This document shows, one piece after another, positions 48,460 to 49,202 of a stretch of DNA of 49,202 nucleotides. Every line of letters begins with the position of its first letter. Position 1 is the first letter of the stretch. The position numbers and the translations under genes are program-made. The stretch comes from Streptomyces dysideae (lineage in GTDB: Bacteria > Actinomycetota > Actinomycetes > Streptomycetales > Streptomycetaceae): positions 1 to 49,202 of the forward strand of contig NZ_KQ949085.1 in the NCBI RefSeq assembly GCF_001514305.1, read 5' to 3'. The notes under the pieces are model-generated. The model was not told the origin of the DNA, did not search any database, and saw only the letters and a list, made by a program, of their open reading frames with translations.

Positions 48460-49202
48460 ATGCGGACGGGCGGTGCACGGCGGGCGACGGTCGCGATGGC
48501 GGCCCTCGGCTCCCTCCTGGCAACCCTGTCCGCGTGCGGCGGCACGGGCGCTGCGCACACCGGTGACGCACGGCAGGACACCGGAGCCAAGGCATCCCGC
48601 ACCCGCCAGGCCGCCGTCGACCCGACGCGCATCCCCGACGTGGGAGACCGTCTGCAGCGCCGCATCCCCGCCGACTCCCGCCAGGTCGTGGCCGTCTACG
48701 GGGACGGCAGGGACTCCGCCGACTCGACGGTTGTGCTGTACACGAAGCGCGGCTCCACCTGGGACCGCGCCCGCAGTTGGCCCGCGCACAACGGCAAGAA
48801 GGGCTGGACCACCGACCACCACGAGGGCGACAACCGCAGCCCCGTCGGCGTGTTCACGCTCACCGACGCGGGCGGCGTACTGCAGAACCCCGGCACCAAG
48901 CTGCCGTACACGCGATCCGCCGCGTTCGCGGCCCCGCGCTGGTGGGCCAAGTCGTACTGGCACGACTTCGACTACGTCATCGCCATCGACTACAACCGGG
49001 TCAAGGGCACCCCGCCGAACGACCCGACCCGCCCCGAGGGACAGCGCAAGGGCGGCGGGATCTGGTTGCACATGGACCACGGCAGCGGTACGTCGGCCTG
49101 CGTCAGCCTGTCCAAGCCGGCGATGGAGTACCTGCTGCGCACGCTCGATCCGGACCGGCATCCTGTGGTGGTCATGGGGGACAGGGCCGACCTGAAGCGC
49201 TA
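48460..49202 (+). CDS. L,D-transpeptidase-like lipoprotein (3' end outside window)
   Basis: The frame is open to the window edge, so the protein is incomplete (about 247 residues seen). A signal sequence starting MRTGGARRATVAMAALGSLL leads to a lipobox LSAC with the lipid Cys near residue 28. The mature part includes DSRQVVAVYGDGRDSADSTV, GDNRSPVGVFTLTDAGG and the candidate catalytic stretch IWLHMDHGSGTSACVSLSKP. A His followed some residues later by a SxxC element is the form of YkuD-type L,D-transpeptidases. The Cys in TSACVSL would be the nucleophile. It diverges from the ABC exporter genes. Weak ribosome site, so the start is less certain. Confidence 0.78.
   Translation, partial: MRTGGARRATVAMAALGSLLATLSACGGTGAAHTGDARQDTGAKASRTRQAAVDPTRIPDVGDRLQRRIPADSRQVVAVYGDGRDSADSTVVLYTKRGSTWDRARSWPAHNGKKGWTTDHHEGDNRSPVGVFTLTDAGGVLQNPGTKLPYTRSAAFAAPRWWAKSYWHDFDYVIAIDYNRVKGTPPNDPTRPEGQRKGGGIWLHMDHGSGTSACVSLSKPAMEYLLRTLDPDRHPVVVMGDRADLKR

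Overview
This is a GC-rich actinobacterial chromosome segment, almost certainly Streptomyces. Codons are strongly third-position G/C. Translational coupling through ATGA and GTGA overlaps is common. Several families are typical of streptomycetes: a cvn conservon, a DUF6397-like protein, a DUF5709-like protein, a two-gene ABC exporter and SNF2/SWIM partners. I saw no tRNA, rRNA, CRISPR array, IS element or phage gene. Functions are assigned from motifs read by eye; no database search was run.

Layout. 1-0.7 kb: the end of a SpoIIE-type phosphatase, running into the remnant of a GH43 glycosidase. 0.77-6.15 kb (minus): a tightly coupled five-gene operon encoding a TusA-like/radical SAM fusion, a DoxX/DoxD-like membrane protein, a PhnD-type lipoprotein, a PhnC-type ATPase and a permease with two fused PhnE-like halves. 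A methyltransferase diverges from it at 6.26 kb. 6.9-8.7 kb: a GT87-like membrane glycosyltransferase whose tail runs into a LuxR remnant. 8.96-13.8 kb: a catabolic operon (DUF35 protein, CaiB/BaiF CoA-transferase, glutaryl-CoA-type dehydrogenase, EtfB, EtfA) ending in a strong terminator. 14-18.2 kb (minus): a flavin reductase, a 5'-truncated flavin monooxygenase, an aldehyde dehydrogenase and a GAF regulator. 18.4-23.2 kb: a Tat-type amidase and the xylose locus (ROK regulator and xylB, divergent from xylA).

23.4-24.6 kb: a proline-rich membrane protein, then two gene remnants (phytase-like and NUDIX). 24.6-28.8 kb: SWIM protein and SNF2 helicase. 29-33.2 kb: small hypotheticals, an MpaB/DUF2236 oxygenase, a methyltransferase and an MHYT protein. 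33.3-38.1 kb: a cvnABCD conservon followed by an internally deleted F420/PPOX-type remnant and a second roadblock protein. 38.2-44.3 kb: DUF6397-like protein, TesB, DUF3516-type helicase, YdjM-like protein, type B ribosomal protein L31 and DUF5709-like protein. 44.7-48.3 kb: a heterodimeric ABC exporter with one intact and one degenerate ATP site. The window ends inside a lipoprotein of the L,D-transpeptidase type.

The best candidate for an undescribed system is the 0.77-6.15 kb operon. It joins a sulfur-carrier domain to a radical SAM enzyme and couples both to a DoxD-like protein and an oxyanion-type ABC importer, which suggests uptake and processing of a sulfur or selenium compound. A second theme is decay: at least six partial genes sit between intact blocks, each cut at a different point.
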